DNA of 15,698 nt from B1 sp964443415 (lineage in GTDB: Bacteria; Bacteroidota; Bacteroidia; UKL13-3). A program made the translations under genes and the position numbers. Shown in pieces: positions 6,040 through 13,967 of this stretch (the first letter of the stretch is position 1; each line of letters begins with the position of its first letter). The notes beneath the pieces are model-generated. The model was not told where the DNA came from. It did not search any database and saw nothing but the letters and a program-made list of their open reading frames with translations. The DNA lies in the NCBI GenBank assembly GCA_964443415.1, contig CAYUDC010000058.1, positions 1 to 15,698 on the forward strand, given 5' to 3'.

Positions 6040-7271
6040 TGCTGGTTATCTTCAAAAGTCAATTGCTTTAAAGTAGGTGCTTTCCACCAGGTAAAGCCCA
6101 CAATGCCTAGCGTCATCATGGCGCCAAAAACCACCGAGTTAGCTGTTCCCAAAAGCTTTGCTGCCAAGCCACTTTCAAAGGCACCAATTTCATTAGAGGA
6201 GCCAATAAATATGGTATTAACCGAAGATACCCTTCCGCGCATGTGATCGGGTGTTTGCAGTTGCAAGATGTTGGAGCGGATGACTACACTAAAGCTATCG
6301 AAAACGCCACTTAAAAACAGTAGCACCAAGGATAACCAAAAGCTTTCTGATAGACCAAATAGCAGCATGCACAAGCCAAAGCCGCCTACTGCTCTTAATA
6401 ATACAATGCCAGCGCGGTGTATAGGTTTTTGTGTAGATAAATAAAGCATGGTAAGCACTGCACCCAATGAAGGTGCCGCACGTAAAAATCCAAGTCCTTG
6501 TGGGCCGGTTTTCAATATCTCGTCGGCAAAGATGGGCAGCAAGGCCACGGCGCCACCAAACAGCACCGAGAACAAATCTAAAGACAAGGCAGATAAAATC
6601 ACCTTGTTGTTAAACACAAAGGCAATGCCCTCTTTTAGTCGCGCTAATATAGGTTCGGTTTGAACCGATTGCACTGGATTGTTGGCATTGATTTGAAACA
6701 CACAAATTAAGGAGATGAACATGAGGCTAGATACAATGGCAAAGCTTCCTAATAAGTTAAAGTAGGCATAAGCAAAGCCGCCAATGGCTGGGCCAACTAC
6801 CGCGGCAAATTGCCAGGTGGTACTATTTAAGGTGCTGGCTCTGGCCAATAATTCTCTAGGCACCAATTGAGATATCAAAGAAAAGGAGGCAGGCGCATAA
6901 AAGCCTCTGGCAATGCCACCTGTGAATATAAATAGAAACACCCAGGTGCTCACCGAGTCTCCTAAAACTTTATGCAGGCTTAGGTTCAAACCGAAACTAG
7001 AAACCAACAACACCAAAATGGCTAGGCGCATGATAGATTTTCTGTTGTAGATATCGGCAATGTGACCAGCATACAAGGCCACACCAATAGCGGGGATGGC
7101 TTCTGCAAGTCCAATTAGGCCTAAGGAGAAAGGGTCTTTGGTGAGTTTAAAAAGCTCCCAACCTACAATAACTGTTTGCATTTGAAACCCGAGTGTAAGA
7201 AACATTCGGGTCAACAAAAAATTACGGTAGTTATTAATTTTTAAAAGACTTAGGCTGGTATTTTGCTTCAT
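6036..7271 (-). CDS. MFS transporter (EntS/MFS_3-like efflux permease)
   Basis: This is a 411-residue major facilitator superfamily permease of the inner membrane with about 12 hydrophobic segments. MFS motif A appears after the second helix as GHIADIYNRKS, and the N-terminus (INNYRNFLLTRMFLTLGFQM) and the MRGRVSSVNTIFIG stretch are typical of the EntS/MFS_3 exporter group. The substrate is unknown. I prefer the ATG at 7271, which overlaps the stop of the preceding permease gene as TAATG and so suggests translational coupling. An in-frame ATG at 7292 would add MAFPKKL and overlap the permease gene by 22 bases. It is the last gene of the - strand ABC/MFS cluster and converges on rimM, the two stop codons overlapping by four bases, so any terminator must lie within a coding region. 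Confidence 0.88.
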   Translation of the reverse strand: MKQNTSLSLLKINNYRNFLLTRMFLTLGFQMQTVIVGWELFKLTKDPFSLGLIGLAEAIPAIGVALYAGHIADIYNRKSIMRLAILVLLVSSFGLNLSLHKVLGDSVSTWVFLFIFTGGIARGFYAPASFSLISQLVPRELLARASTLNSTTWQFAAVVGPAIGGFAYAYFNLLGSFAIVSSLMFISLICVFQINANNPVQSVQTEPILARLKEGIAFVFNNKVILSALSLDLFSVLFGGAVALLPIFADEILKTGPQGLGFLRAAPSLGAVLTMLYLSTQKPIHRAGIVLLRAVGGFGLCMLLFGLSESFWLSLVLLFLSGVFDSFSVVIRSNILQLQTPDHMRGRVSSVNTIFIGSSNEIGAFESGLAAKLLGTANSVVFGAMMTLGIVGFTWWKAPTLKQLTFEDNQH

Positions 7272-8593
7272 TAATTTTTTTGGAAAAGCCATTTAAATAA
7301 TTCTTTGTAGCTAGGCTTTTTTCCATAGGTTAAGATGCCAATTCTGTATATTCTAGCTGCCAGCCAAACGGTAAACACAAAGCCCGCAATCATAAATGCC
7401 ATGGAGGCAAAAATTTGGAGGGGCGGAATGCCAAATGGTAAGCGCACCATCATGATAATGGGCGAGCTAAACGGTATCATAGATAGCCAAATGCTCAAGG
7501 TGCTATTGGGGTCTTGGGTAACGATGGTTTGAGCCAATACAAACGAAAATACCAGCGGCATGGTTACGGGGAACATAAACTGTTGCGTATCGGTTTCGTT
7601 GTCTACCGCAGAGCCAATGGCGGCAAACAGGGCACCATAAAATAAATATCCAGCGATGAAATAAAAGGTAAATAATCCTAAAATGAGGGGCAAGTTTAGG
7701 TTGGATAACCCATCTAAAATACCACCCATTTTGCTGCCTTGTGTGGCGCTTTGCGCAGTGCCTTGTGCCATGGCACTTACCTCGGTGGGGTTTACATCCA
7801 TGAGTTGCATCACTAGGCCAGAAACCGGCCCGCTGAGGGCAGCTACTAAACCCACCCAAATTAAGAATTGGGTTAATCCAACAGCGGCAATGCCAGCAAT
7901 TTTGCCCATCATGAGTTCGAAAGGCTTAACAGAAGAAACGATAACCTCTACAATGCGATTGGTTTTTTCTTCGATCACGCCGCGCATTACTTGCACGCCA
8001 TATAAAAAGATAAAGAAGTAGATGAGGATGGCGCCAATAAATCCAATGGCGGTGGTTAAGCCAGCATTGCCATCTTCGAAGCCTTTATCAGTAAGTTTTT
8101 TGGTTTCTATTTTTACGCGGGTATTATTTATTTGGCTTAGAAGTTCTTTATCAATGCCTTTTTGTTGCAATTGTTCGTCTTTAAGCTTGGCTTCTATTTT
8201 GTCTTCAATAGCAGAAACAACGCCAATGCTGGGTTGGTCTTTGGCAAGTAATTGATAGGAAATGGCGCCACTGGTATCTTTGGTGATATGCAATACCGCA
8301 TAAAATGCAGAAGGCTCATTGAGCAATTGGTTGAGATTTTCGGGTTGATCCGAAACAAAGACATAGCTAAGTGATTTGGAGTTTTCGAGGGTTTGATTGA
8401 GCAATTGAGCTTGGTCTACCACCGCAATATTTTTGGCTTCTTCGCCAATAGACTTATTTACGCTAAAGTAAAATATCAATCCATAAAACAAAAGGATGAG
8501 TAGGGGAGAAACAAGTGTCATTACTAAGAACGACTTCTTTTTTATCCTGGTAAGGAATTCTCTTTTGGCAATTAGAAATATTTTATTCAGCAT
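7271..8593 (-). CDS. ABC-2 type transporter permease (NatB-like)
   Basis: This is a 440-residue integral membrane permease of the ABC-2 (ABC2_membrane_3, NatB/YhaP-like) class, normally the membrane half of an exporter. It starts with a basic cytoplasmic segment (AKREFLTRIKKKSF) and a first membrane helix at about 23-45. A periplasmic domain at about 50-178 follows, then some five helices between 180 and 415. The motif VMRGVIEEKTNRIVEVIVSS (202-221) between helices is characteristic. It starts one base after the stop of the ATPase gene and its stop overlaps the MFS start, so the three form one transcription unit. NatB-type systems export sodium or drugs in some bacteria, but no substrate can be assigned here. 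Confidence 0.92.
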   Translation of the reverse strand: MLNKIFLIAKREFLTRIKKKSFLVMTLVSPLLILLFYGLIFYFSVNKSIGEEAKNIAVVDQAQLLNQTLENSKSLSYVFVSDQPENLNQLLNEPSAFYAVLHITKDTSGAISYQLLAKDQPSIGVVSAIEDKIEAKLKDEQLQQKGIDKELLSQINNTRVKIETKKLTDKGFEDGNAGLTTAIGFIGAILIYFFIFLYGVQVMRGVIEEKTNRIVEVIVSSVKPFELMMGKIAGIAAVGLTQFLIWVGLVAALSGPVSGLVMQLMDVNPTEVSAMAQGTAQSATQGSKMGGILDGLSNLNLPLILGLFTFYFIAGYLFYGALFAAIGSAVDNETDTQQFMFPVTMPLVFSFVLAQTIVTQDPNSTLSIWLSMIPFSSPIIMMVRLPFGIPPLQIFASMAFMIAGFVFTVWLAARIYRIGILTYGKKPSYKELFKWLFQKN

Positions 8594-8594
8594 G

Positions 8595-9506
8595 TTATTG
8601 GTTATTTTTTTGTTTCACGGCTTCAATAAAAATGTCTTCCATGCTAGGAAGTTCTTCTTTAAAGCTAATGAGGTTAATATTAGAAGACAATAAGTGTTGC
8701 AAGATATCGCGGTTGCTCATAGGAGCGATGGCACTCAGGCTTATCTTATGAATTTGATGTTTTTCATCCGATTTTTCTAATCTAAATAGTTCTTGGTTAA
8801 GGTTTAGTTCGCCTTGGTATTGCACCTCAAACTGGTTCTTTTTGTATTGCTCCTTGAGTTGCGGCACAGCGCCATCGAGTACCTTTTCGGAAAGGTTGAT
8901 AAGGGCAATTTTATCACACAATAATTCTACCGAATCCATGCGATGGGTAGAGAAGATAATGGTAGCACCTTTTTCTTTGAGTGCTAAAATTTCTTCGGTG
9001 AGTAACTGCGCATTAATAGGGTCGAAGCCAGAGAAGGGTTCATCTAGAATGATGAGTTTGGGTTCATGCAAAACGGTTCCAATAAACTGCACTTTTTGTT
9101 GCATGCCTTTAGAGAGCTCTTCTACTTTTTTGCCCAGCCATGTTTTGATTTCAAACTTATCTACCCAATATTTTAGGCGTTGTCTGGCTTCTTTGTTGGG
9201 AATGCCTTTGAGTTCGGCTAGGTAAAGCAGTTGGTCTGCTACCTCCATCTTTTTATATAATCCGCGTTCTTCTGGCAAATAGCCCATAGATAACACATGC
9301 GAACGATTAAGCGGCGTGCCATCTAACAATATAGTACCGCTATCTGCTTCGGTAATTTGGGTGAGGATGCGAATGAGACTGGTTTTGCCTGCACCGTTGG
9401 GGCCCAATAGGCCAAAGATTATTCCGGATGGAATTTCTAAGCTTATATTATGAAGGGCGGTATGGTTTTGATACTTTTTGTTGAGCTGATTAATTTGAAT
9501 GTGCAT
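8595..9506 (-). CDS. ABC transporter ATP-binding protein (NatA-like, DUF4162-type C-terminus)
   Basis: This is the 303-residue cytoplasmic ATPase partner of the permease encoded next to it. Walker A GPNGAGKT is at 35-42, GYLPEERGLY at about 75-84 is the Q-loop region as usual for this subgroup, and the signature LSKGMQQ is at 131-137. Walker B LIILDEP is at 151-157, the D-loop follows (SGFDP), and the switch His is His188 in STHRM. Residues after about 210 form the extra C-terminal domain (DUF4162-like) of NatA-type ATPases. All catalytic elements are present, so it should be active. It is first in the operon and faces a divergent gene across 73 bases, where its promoter must lie; I see no convincing box with standard spacing there. 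Confidence 0.95.
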   Translation of the reverse strand: MHIQINQLNKKYQNHTALHNISLEIPSGIIFGLLGPNGAGKTSLIRILTQITEADSGTILLDGTPLNRSHVLSMGYLPEERGLYKKMEVADQLLYLAELKGIPNKEARQRLKYWVDKFEIKTWLGKKVEELSKGMQQKVQFIGTVLHEPKLIILDEPFSGFDPINAQLLTEEILALKEKGATIIFSTHRMDSVELLCDKIALINLSEKVLDGAVPQLKEQYKKNQFEVQYQGELNLNQELFRLEKSDEKHQIHKISLSAIAPMSNRDILQHLLSSNINLISFKEELPSMEDIFIEAVKQKNNQ

Positions 9507-9579
9507 GATGCAATTAAGTTTAGATTTTCATTTGTTTTCAAAGGTGAATTTAAGGACCTTGCAATTATAAACAAAGGAA

Positions 9580-10350
9580 ATGCGAAGGGCCCGTTTCAGA
9601 ATAATATTTTTGACAAGTTACATTTTTCTGGCGATGGTCGGTAATTTAATGGCGCAGCGAACTCCTGCCAGTAAAAAGGGGATTTCTTCTTATAGGGTTG
9701 GCATTGGATTAGGACATTCTTTTATTCTTACAAAAGGAATGGATTTTTTGCTCACTACAAATACTAGCGAAGTAAATGAGTTAAGACCTAGTGCTCACCT
9801 TTCTGTTTTAAAGATTTTAAAGCCTGGTATTTCAGAAATTGGGTTTAGTTTTAGGCATGGGGAGTCGGAGACTTTTTTAAAAAAGCCAAATTTTGGTTGC
9901 AGGTGGATTTATGATGAAATACAGCTCAACTATCAGTATAGTTTAAATGGCAATGCGGGATTAAACAGAGGTAGGCTTTCTTATCAATTGGCGGGAGGTA
10001 TTGGCATTCATAACTTTAAATCAAAGTATTTTTTAATTGATCTAAATGATTCGATTGTAGAAAGGGTCTTTTCTTCTGTGGGTTACCCGCGCACCGATTG
10101 GGATATGTTTCAAAGACAAAGACAAAATACTTTGGTATTTCAACTCGGATTTGGGGTAGGGCTTAGGGTGAATAAGTATTGCAGTATTTACTGGGATAGC
10201 AATTTAAACCTATTAACTACTACCAAAATAAAAGGTGATTTATCAGCCAATAGAGGAGGTTGGGCAGATGGATATTGGTATAATAGTATTGGATTATTTA
10301 TCCGAATTAAACCACCGCCAAATAAGTTAAAATGTCCGAGACTTAGGTAA
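9580..10350 (+). CDS. Predicted outer-membrane beta-barrel protein of unknown function
   Basis: I do not recognise this family. The 256-residue product starts with a basic N-region (MRRARFR), a hydrophobic core and a signal peptidase I site (NLMA then QRTPAS, cleavage after about residue 25). After it come alternating polar and hydrophobic stretches ending in aromatics, such as ISEIGFSFRHGE, IQLNYQYSLN, LSYQLAGGIGIHNF, VFQLGFGVGLRV and YNSIGLFIRI. These are what an 8-10-stranded outer-membrane barrel would show. A proline- and lysine-rich tail (PPPNKLKCPRLR) follows the last strand, so the usual C-terminal aromatic is missing. It is a lone + strand gene between two - strand operons and overlaps the convergent dnaJ end by eight bases. 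The start at 9580 fits the signal peptide. Confidence 0.7.
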   Translation: MRRARFRIIFLTSYIFLAMVGNLMAQRTPASKKGISSYRVGIGLGHSFILTKGMDFLLTTNTSEVNELRPSAHLSVLKILKPGISEIGFSFRHGESETFLKKPNFGCRWIYDEIQLNYQYSLNGNAGLNRGRLSYQLAGGIGIHNFKSKYFLIDLNDSIVERVFSSVGYPRTDWDMFQRQRQNTLVFQLGFGVGLRVNKYCSIYWDSNLNLLTTTKIKGDLSANRGGWADGYWYNSIGLFIRIKPPPNKLKCPRLR

Positions 10351-11503
10351 AGAACTCTTTCATTCTATCAAAGAAACCTTGATCGCCTTTTTCTGGTTTA
10401 GGGTTAAAGTTCTCTGAGGTTCTTAGTTTTTCTAAGAGTGCTTTTTCTTCGCTTGTTAACTTTTTGGGTGTCCAAACATTTACCTGTACCAATTGATCCC
10501 CAAAGAAGCTAGAGTTTATTTCTGGTAAACCTTTACCACGAAGCCTTAAGATTTTTCCGGCTTGCGTACCAGCATCTATTTTTACTTTTACTTTTCCGCT
10601 TACTGTAGGTACTTCTACTTGTGTGCCAAGGGCGGCATCTGCAAAATTGAGGTATAAATCGTAGATGATATTGTTACCATCGCGTTTTAAAATAGGGTCT
10701 TCTATTTCTTCGATGAGGATGATTAAATCGCCTGGGATTCCGCCACGTTCTGGGGCATTTCCTTTACCACTCATAGAGAGTTGCATGCCGTCGGCAACGC
10801 CTGCAGGAATATTTACAGTGATTATTTCTTCTCCTTCCATTCTACCGCTACCACGGCAACTGCCGCAACTATTGGTAATTACACTTCCTTCTCCGTTACA
10901 GGTTGGGCAGGTAGTGGTAGTTGCCATTTGGCCTAAGAAGGTATTGGTTACTTTTCTTACTTGTCCTGCGCCACCGCAAGTACCACAGGTTCTAAACGAC
11001 GATTTATCTTTCGCCCCATTGCCACCACAAGATGAGCAGGCTACTTGTTTGTTTACTTTGAGTTTTTTCTCAACGCCTTTGGCAATTTCTTCGAGGGTTA
11101 ACTTAACCTTTACCCTCAAGTTAGTGCCCACGCGTTGTCTGCGTCCACCGCCACCGCCGCGTCTGCTGCTGCCGCCAAAGAATGATTCAAACGGGTTGCC
11201 ATCGCCAAAAACATCTCCAAATTGACTAAAGATGTCATCCATGTTCATGTTGCCACCATAGCCACCACCGCTGGCGCCGCCCATTCCTTGGTGGCCAAAT
11301 CTATCATAGCGTGCTTTTTTATCTGCATCGCTCAATACTTCGTAAGCTTCTGCAGCTTCTTTAAATTTCTCTTCTGCCTCTTTGTTACCCGGATTTTTAT
11401 CCGGGTGAAACTTAATGGCCATTTGGCGGTAGGCCTTCTTTATTTCATCCGCACCTGCATTTCTGCCAACCCCTAATACTTCGTAATAATCTCTTTTGGC
11501 CAT
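10343..11503 (-). CDS. dnaJ: Chaperone protein DnaJ (Hsp40, type I)
   Basis: DnaJ delivers unfolded proteins to DnaK and stimulates its ATPase in the cytosol. The 386 residues show all parts of a type I Hsp40. The J-domain (about 4-70) has HPD at 33-35, and a Gly/Phe-rich linker spans 74-125. Four complete CxxCxGxG zinc motifs start at Cys156, Cys173, Cys199 and Cys213, and the substrate-binding C-terminal domains follow. I choose the ATG at 11503, giving MAKRDYYEVLGV, the classic DnaJ start. A TTG at 11515 would add four residues and overlap grpE. The start lies one base after the grpE stop, with a GGAG ribosome site at 11510-11513. The 3' end overlaps the convergent barrel gene by eight bases. 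Confidence 0.97.
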   Translation of the reverse strand: MAKRDYYEVLGVGRNAGADEIKKAYRQMAIKFHPDKNPGNKEAEEKFKEAAEAYEVLSDADKKARYDRFGHQGMGGASGGGYGGNMNMDDIFSQFGDVFGDGNPFESFFGGSSRRGGGGGRRQRVGTNLRVKVKLTLEEIAKGVEKKLKVNKQVACSSCGGNGAKDKSSFRTCGTCGGAGQVRKVTNTFLGQMATTTTCPTCNGEGSVITNSCGSCRGSGRMEGEEIITVNIPAGVADGMQLSMSGKGNAPERGGIPGDLIILIEEIEDPILKRDGNNIIYDLYLNFADAALGTQVEVPTVSGKVKVKIDAGTQAGKILRLRGKGLPEINSSFFGDQLVQVNVWTPKKLTSEEKALLEKLRTSENFNPKPEKGDQGFFDRMKEFFT

Positions 11504-11504
11504 A

Positions 11505-12080
11505 TTATTCTCCAATCACAACTTTAGCAAACCTTATCACTTTATCTCCCAGAAAGTAGCCTTTCTCTAAAACATCTACCACTTTATCTTTCATGTCTTC
11601 ACCCATTCCTGGTACTTTGGTAATGGCTTCATGAAAATCTGGGTCGAAGGCAAGGCCTTTTGCTTCCATTTCTTTTAAGCCTTTTTGGGTGAGGGTATTT
11701 TTAAATTTGTTATAAATCAGTTCAATTCCTTTTTTATCGGCTTCTGCTGAAATAGCCGCCATGGCTCTTTCAAAGTCGTCTAACACCGGAATCATCGAGA
11801 TCATCACCTCTTGGTTGGCAGATTTAAATAAGTCGGCGCGCTCTTTAGTGGTGCGACGCTTAAAGTTTTCGAACTCCGAATATAAACGTAGATATTTTTC
11901 TTGGGTAGCTGCCAATTCGGCCTTCAACTGCTCTGCTTCACTGACATTTTCTCCTGCTTCTGCCAAGGGCTCATGGTTTTCTAATTCTTGAGCAACCTCT
12001 TTTAATTCTTCTTCTATGTGTGTATTGTCTGCTTTAAATTCCATTTCTTCTGATGAGTGTTGTTCCTTCTGATTTTCCAT
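11505..12080 (-). CDS. grpE: Nucleotide exchange factor GrpE
   Basis: GrpE is a homodimer that releases ADP from DnaK in the Hsp70 cycle. The 191 residues start with an acidic, likely disordered segment (1-50). A long coiled coil follows (about 48-110) with EKYLRLYSEFENFKRRTTKE at 61-80. The C-terminal beta-domain carries DPDFHEAI (147-154) and the family ending LGDKVIRFAKVVIGE. It is co-transcribed with dnaJ (one-base gap), and dnaK is not in the window. A Bacteroidota-type -7 box lies 26 bases upstream, and a tandem ATGTCA repeat covers the -33 position (separate entry), suggesting heat-shock control. Confidence 0.96.
   Translation of the reverse strand: MENQKEQHSSEEMEFKADNTHIEEELKEVAQELENHEPLAEAGENVSEAEQLKAELAATQEKYLRLYSEFENFKRRTTKERADLFKSANQEVMISMIPVLDDFERAMAAISAEADKKGIELIYNKFKNTLTQKGLKEMEAKGLAFDPDFHEAITKVPGMGEDMKDKVVDVLEKGYFLGDKVIRFAKVVIGE
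11510..11513 (-). promoter_or_regulatory. Shine-Dalgarno GGAG for dnaJ, inside the grpE end
   Basis: GGAG lies six bases before the dnaJ ATG and within the last codons of grpE. It supports the ATG at 11503 over the upstream TTG. Such a site is notable because most genes in this window lack one. Confidence 0.6.
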
Positions 12081-12105
12081 GTGTCGATTTTTGCCTTCTT
12101 GGGTT

Positions 12106-12146
12106 CAAAATTATTGCCAGCCCTCGATTCTGTGACATACTGACAT
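12106..12146 (-). promoter_or_regulatory. grpE-dnaJ promoter with tandem ATGTCA repeat
   Basis: On the - strand the perfect -7 box TAATTTTG occupies 12113 down to 12106. Upstream are two exact ATGTCA copies (12146-12141 and 12138-12133) separated by two bases, an 8-base period. The near copy is 19 bases from the -7 box, where the -33 element should be, and the far copy touches the stop codon of the preceding gene. Binding of a repressor or use of an alternative sigma factor is inferred. The start of transcription would be near 12099. Confidence 0.5.
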
Positions 12147-12643
12147 TATTGGTTTTTTAAAAATTGCTCTAGTTCATTGGCATCCAAATTTACCTTGATG
12201 ATAATTCCATTGGGGTCAACCAGGTAATTGGCTGGAATAGATTGCACTTTTAATTGATTAAGTAGAGGAGAGCGCCAAGCACTTTTCTCGCAAAGATTGT
12301 TTTTCCAAGGGAGGTTGTCTTTTTTTAAAGCAAGTTCCCAAAGGGCCTCGTTTTCATCGATGCTAATGCTAATGATGTTAAACCTTCTTCCATTGCTAAA
12401 TCGTTTGTCTTTGTATTTTACAAAGGGGTCTATAAAGCTTCTTTGCATTTTTCGGCTTTCGTCGTTCCAGCTGGCCCAAAAGTGCACTAAAACATAGGAG
12501 CCTTTCATTTGTCCAAGAGTATAGCTTCGGGTAAACTGCCCTTGAAAGGTAAAGTTAGGAAGTGTATCCCCAACAGCAAAAGGGTTTTGTGCATGGGCAT
12601 GGATTGCCACAAAAACTAAAAGCATCCAAAGAAACGTCCTCAT
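12146..12643 (-). CDS. Secreted thioredoxin-fold (TlpA/AhpC-TSA-like) protein lacking CXXC
   Basis: The 165-residue protein has a signal peptide (MRTFLWMLLVFVAIHAHAQ, cleavage near residue 18) and then a TlpA-like thioredoxin domain: GDTLPNFTF (25-33), YVLVHFWASW (50-59), IISISIDENEALW (90-102), the cis-Pro in SIPANYLVDPNG (135-146) and a final helix. At the active-site position after WASW the usual CxxC is NDES (60-63), so both redox cysteines are missing. The only Cys is Cys118. The fold call is firm, but classical disulfide chemistry is unlikely; a structural, binding or chaperone-like role in the periplasm is inferred. Its ATG overlaps the murA stop by one base (TGATG), so it is translationally coupled to murA. 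Confidence 0.85.
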   Translation of the reverse strand: MRTFLWMLLVFVAIHAHAQNPFAVGDTLPNFTFQGQFTRSYTLGQMKGSYVLVHFWASWNDESRKMQRSFIDPFVKYKDKRFSNGRRFNIISISIDENEALWELALKKDNLPWKNNLCEKSAWRSPLLNQLKVQSIPANYLVDPNGIIIKVNLDANELEQFLKNQ

Positions 12644-13950
12644 CAGTCAATGCGTGTGATGTCTGCACCCAAGGCACGTAAACGAGTATCGATGTATTGG
12701 TAGCCGCGGTCTATTTGTTCGATGTTATTGATGGTGCTGGTGCCATTTGCTGCCAAGGCTGCAATGAGCATGGCTACCCCTGCTCTAATGTCGGGGCTCG
12801 ACATGGTAATGGCCCTTAGTTTTGTTTCTCGGTTTGATCCGATGACCACAGCACGATGTGGATCGCAAAGGATAATTCTGGCACCCATATCGATGAGATT
12901 ATCTACAAAGAATAGTCGGCTTTCGAACATCCATTGGTGAATGAGCACACTGCCTTTGGCTTGAGTGGCAGTTACCAAGGCGATAGAGATTAGGTCGGGC
13001 GTAAAGGCTGGCCAAATGCCATCTTTAATGGTAAGTGTAGATCCATCGATCAGGGTTTCTATTTCGTAGGAATCTTGCTGAGGAATGCGGATGTCATCGC
13101 CATTGATTTCCATTTGAATGCCCATTCTTTGGAATATCTTAGGGATAATTCCAAGGTGTTGAATGCCGCAATTTTTGATGGTGATATCGGAGTTGGTGGC
13201 GGCTGCTAAGCCAATAAAACTACCTATTTCAATCATGTCTGGTAGCATGCGGTGTTGGCATCCACCTAATTCGCTCACCCCCTCTACAATGAGTAGGTTC
13301 GACCCAACACCTGATATTTTTGCCCCCATACTGATAAGCATTTTGCATAGCTGCTGAATATAAGGTTCGCAAGCAGCGTTGTAGATAGAGGTGGTGCCTT
13401 TGGTAAGAGTGGCCGCCATCAAAATATTGGCAGTACCTGTTACCGAGGCTTCATCTAATTGCATGTAGGCACCTTTAAGGTCTTTCCCATTTATTTTGTA
13501 GAACCTTTCGTGGTGCAAATGTTCAAAGGTGGCACCCAGATTTTGAAATCCTCTAAGGTGAGTATCTACTGGTCGGCGGCCAATTTTGTCTCCGCCTGGT
13601 TCTGGAATATAAGCTAAACCAAATCTGGCCAATAAAGGGCCAATAATCATAATAGAGCCACGGAGGCTTGCACCTTTTTTCTTAAACTCATCACTCAGCA
13701 AGTAGTCTAAGTTTACGTTTTCGGCTTTAAACTTATAAGTATCCTCAGACACTTTTAGCACATTCACTCCCATGTCGCCAAGGAGTTCAATGAGTTTCAT
13801 CACATCTCTGATATTGGGTATATTAGAGATTTCTACCCATTCTTTGGTGAGTAATACTGCAGATAATATTTGTAAAGCTTCGTTTTTTGCACCTTGAGGT
13901 ACAATTTCACCTTTGAGTTGTATGCCGCCTTTTACTTTAAAAGAGCCCAT
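12643..13950 (-). CDS. murA: UDP-N-acetylglucosamine 1-carboxyvinyltransferase, Asp-type active site
   Basis: MurA transfers enolpyruvate from PEP to UDP-GlcNAc, the first committed step of peptidoglycan synthesis in the cytosol. The 435 residues show the EPSP-synthase-type fold: GAKNEAL with Lys22 and Asn23, the flexible loop EPGGDKIGRRPVDTH (117-131), FTPDL with the catalytic Asp319, and IDRGYQYIDTRLRALGADI near the end. The loop residue equal to E. coli Cys115 is Asp121 (codon 13590-13588, GAC). Asp at this place is known in mycobacterial and chlamydial MurA and makes the enzyme insensitive to fosfomycin while still active, so intrinsic resistance at the target is inferred. It lies 17 bases after the barrel gene, and its stop overlaps the next start. 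Confidence 0.97.
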   Translation of the reverse strand: MGSFKVKGGIQLKGEIVPQGAKNEALQILSAVLLTKEWVEISNIPNIRDVMKLIELLGDMGVNVLKVSEDTYKFKAENVNLDYLLSDEFKKKGASLRGSIMIIGPLLARFGLAYIPEPGGDKIGRRPVDTHLRGFQNLGATFEHLHHERFYKINGKDLKGAYMQLDEASVTGTANILMAATLTKGTTSIYNAACEPYIQQLCKMLISMGAKISGVGSNLLIVEGVSELGGCQHRMLPDMIEIGSFIGLAAATNSDITIKNCGIQHLGIIPKIFQRMGIQMEINGDDIRIPQQDSYEIETLIDGSTLTIKDGIWPAFTPDLISIALVTATQAKGSVLIHQWMFESRLFFVDNLIDMGARIILCDPHRAVVIGSNRETKLRAITMSSPDIRAGVAMLIAALAANGTSTINNIEQIDRGYQYIDTRLRALGADITRID

Positions 13951-13967
13951 GATTATTTGCTATTTAA

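Noticed and set aside
7503..7859. 118-codon - strand frame inside the ABC permease gene
   Set aside because: It is an out-of-frame shadow on the same strand as the real gene, with unlikely Cys/His/Trp-rich composition.
9502..9512. TGCATGATGCA palindrome over the ABC ATPase start as an operator
   Set aside because: Five-base half-sites around one base are common by chance, and no second copy or regulator gene is nearby.
9539..9575. Possible promoter for the ABC operon (CACCTTTG with upstream TTTG on the - strand)
   Set aside because: The gap between the boxes is 25 bases, longer than the usual 19-21, and one box has a mismatch.
10665..11225. 186-codon open frame antisense to dnaJ
   Set aside because: It mirrors the Gly-rich and zinc-finger codons of a clearly real dnaJ, gives a Pro/Leu-rich product with no family features, and has no start context.
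11504..11515. TTG at 11515 as the dnaJ start
   Set aside because: It would add MENN before the classic MAKRDYYEVL start and overlap grpE, while the ATG at 11503 has a well-placed GGAG.
12104..12119. Sigma-54-like GG-N10-G match upstream of grpE
   Set aside because: The -12 element lacks the conserved C after G, and the same bases form a perfect TAnnTTTG box, which explains them better.
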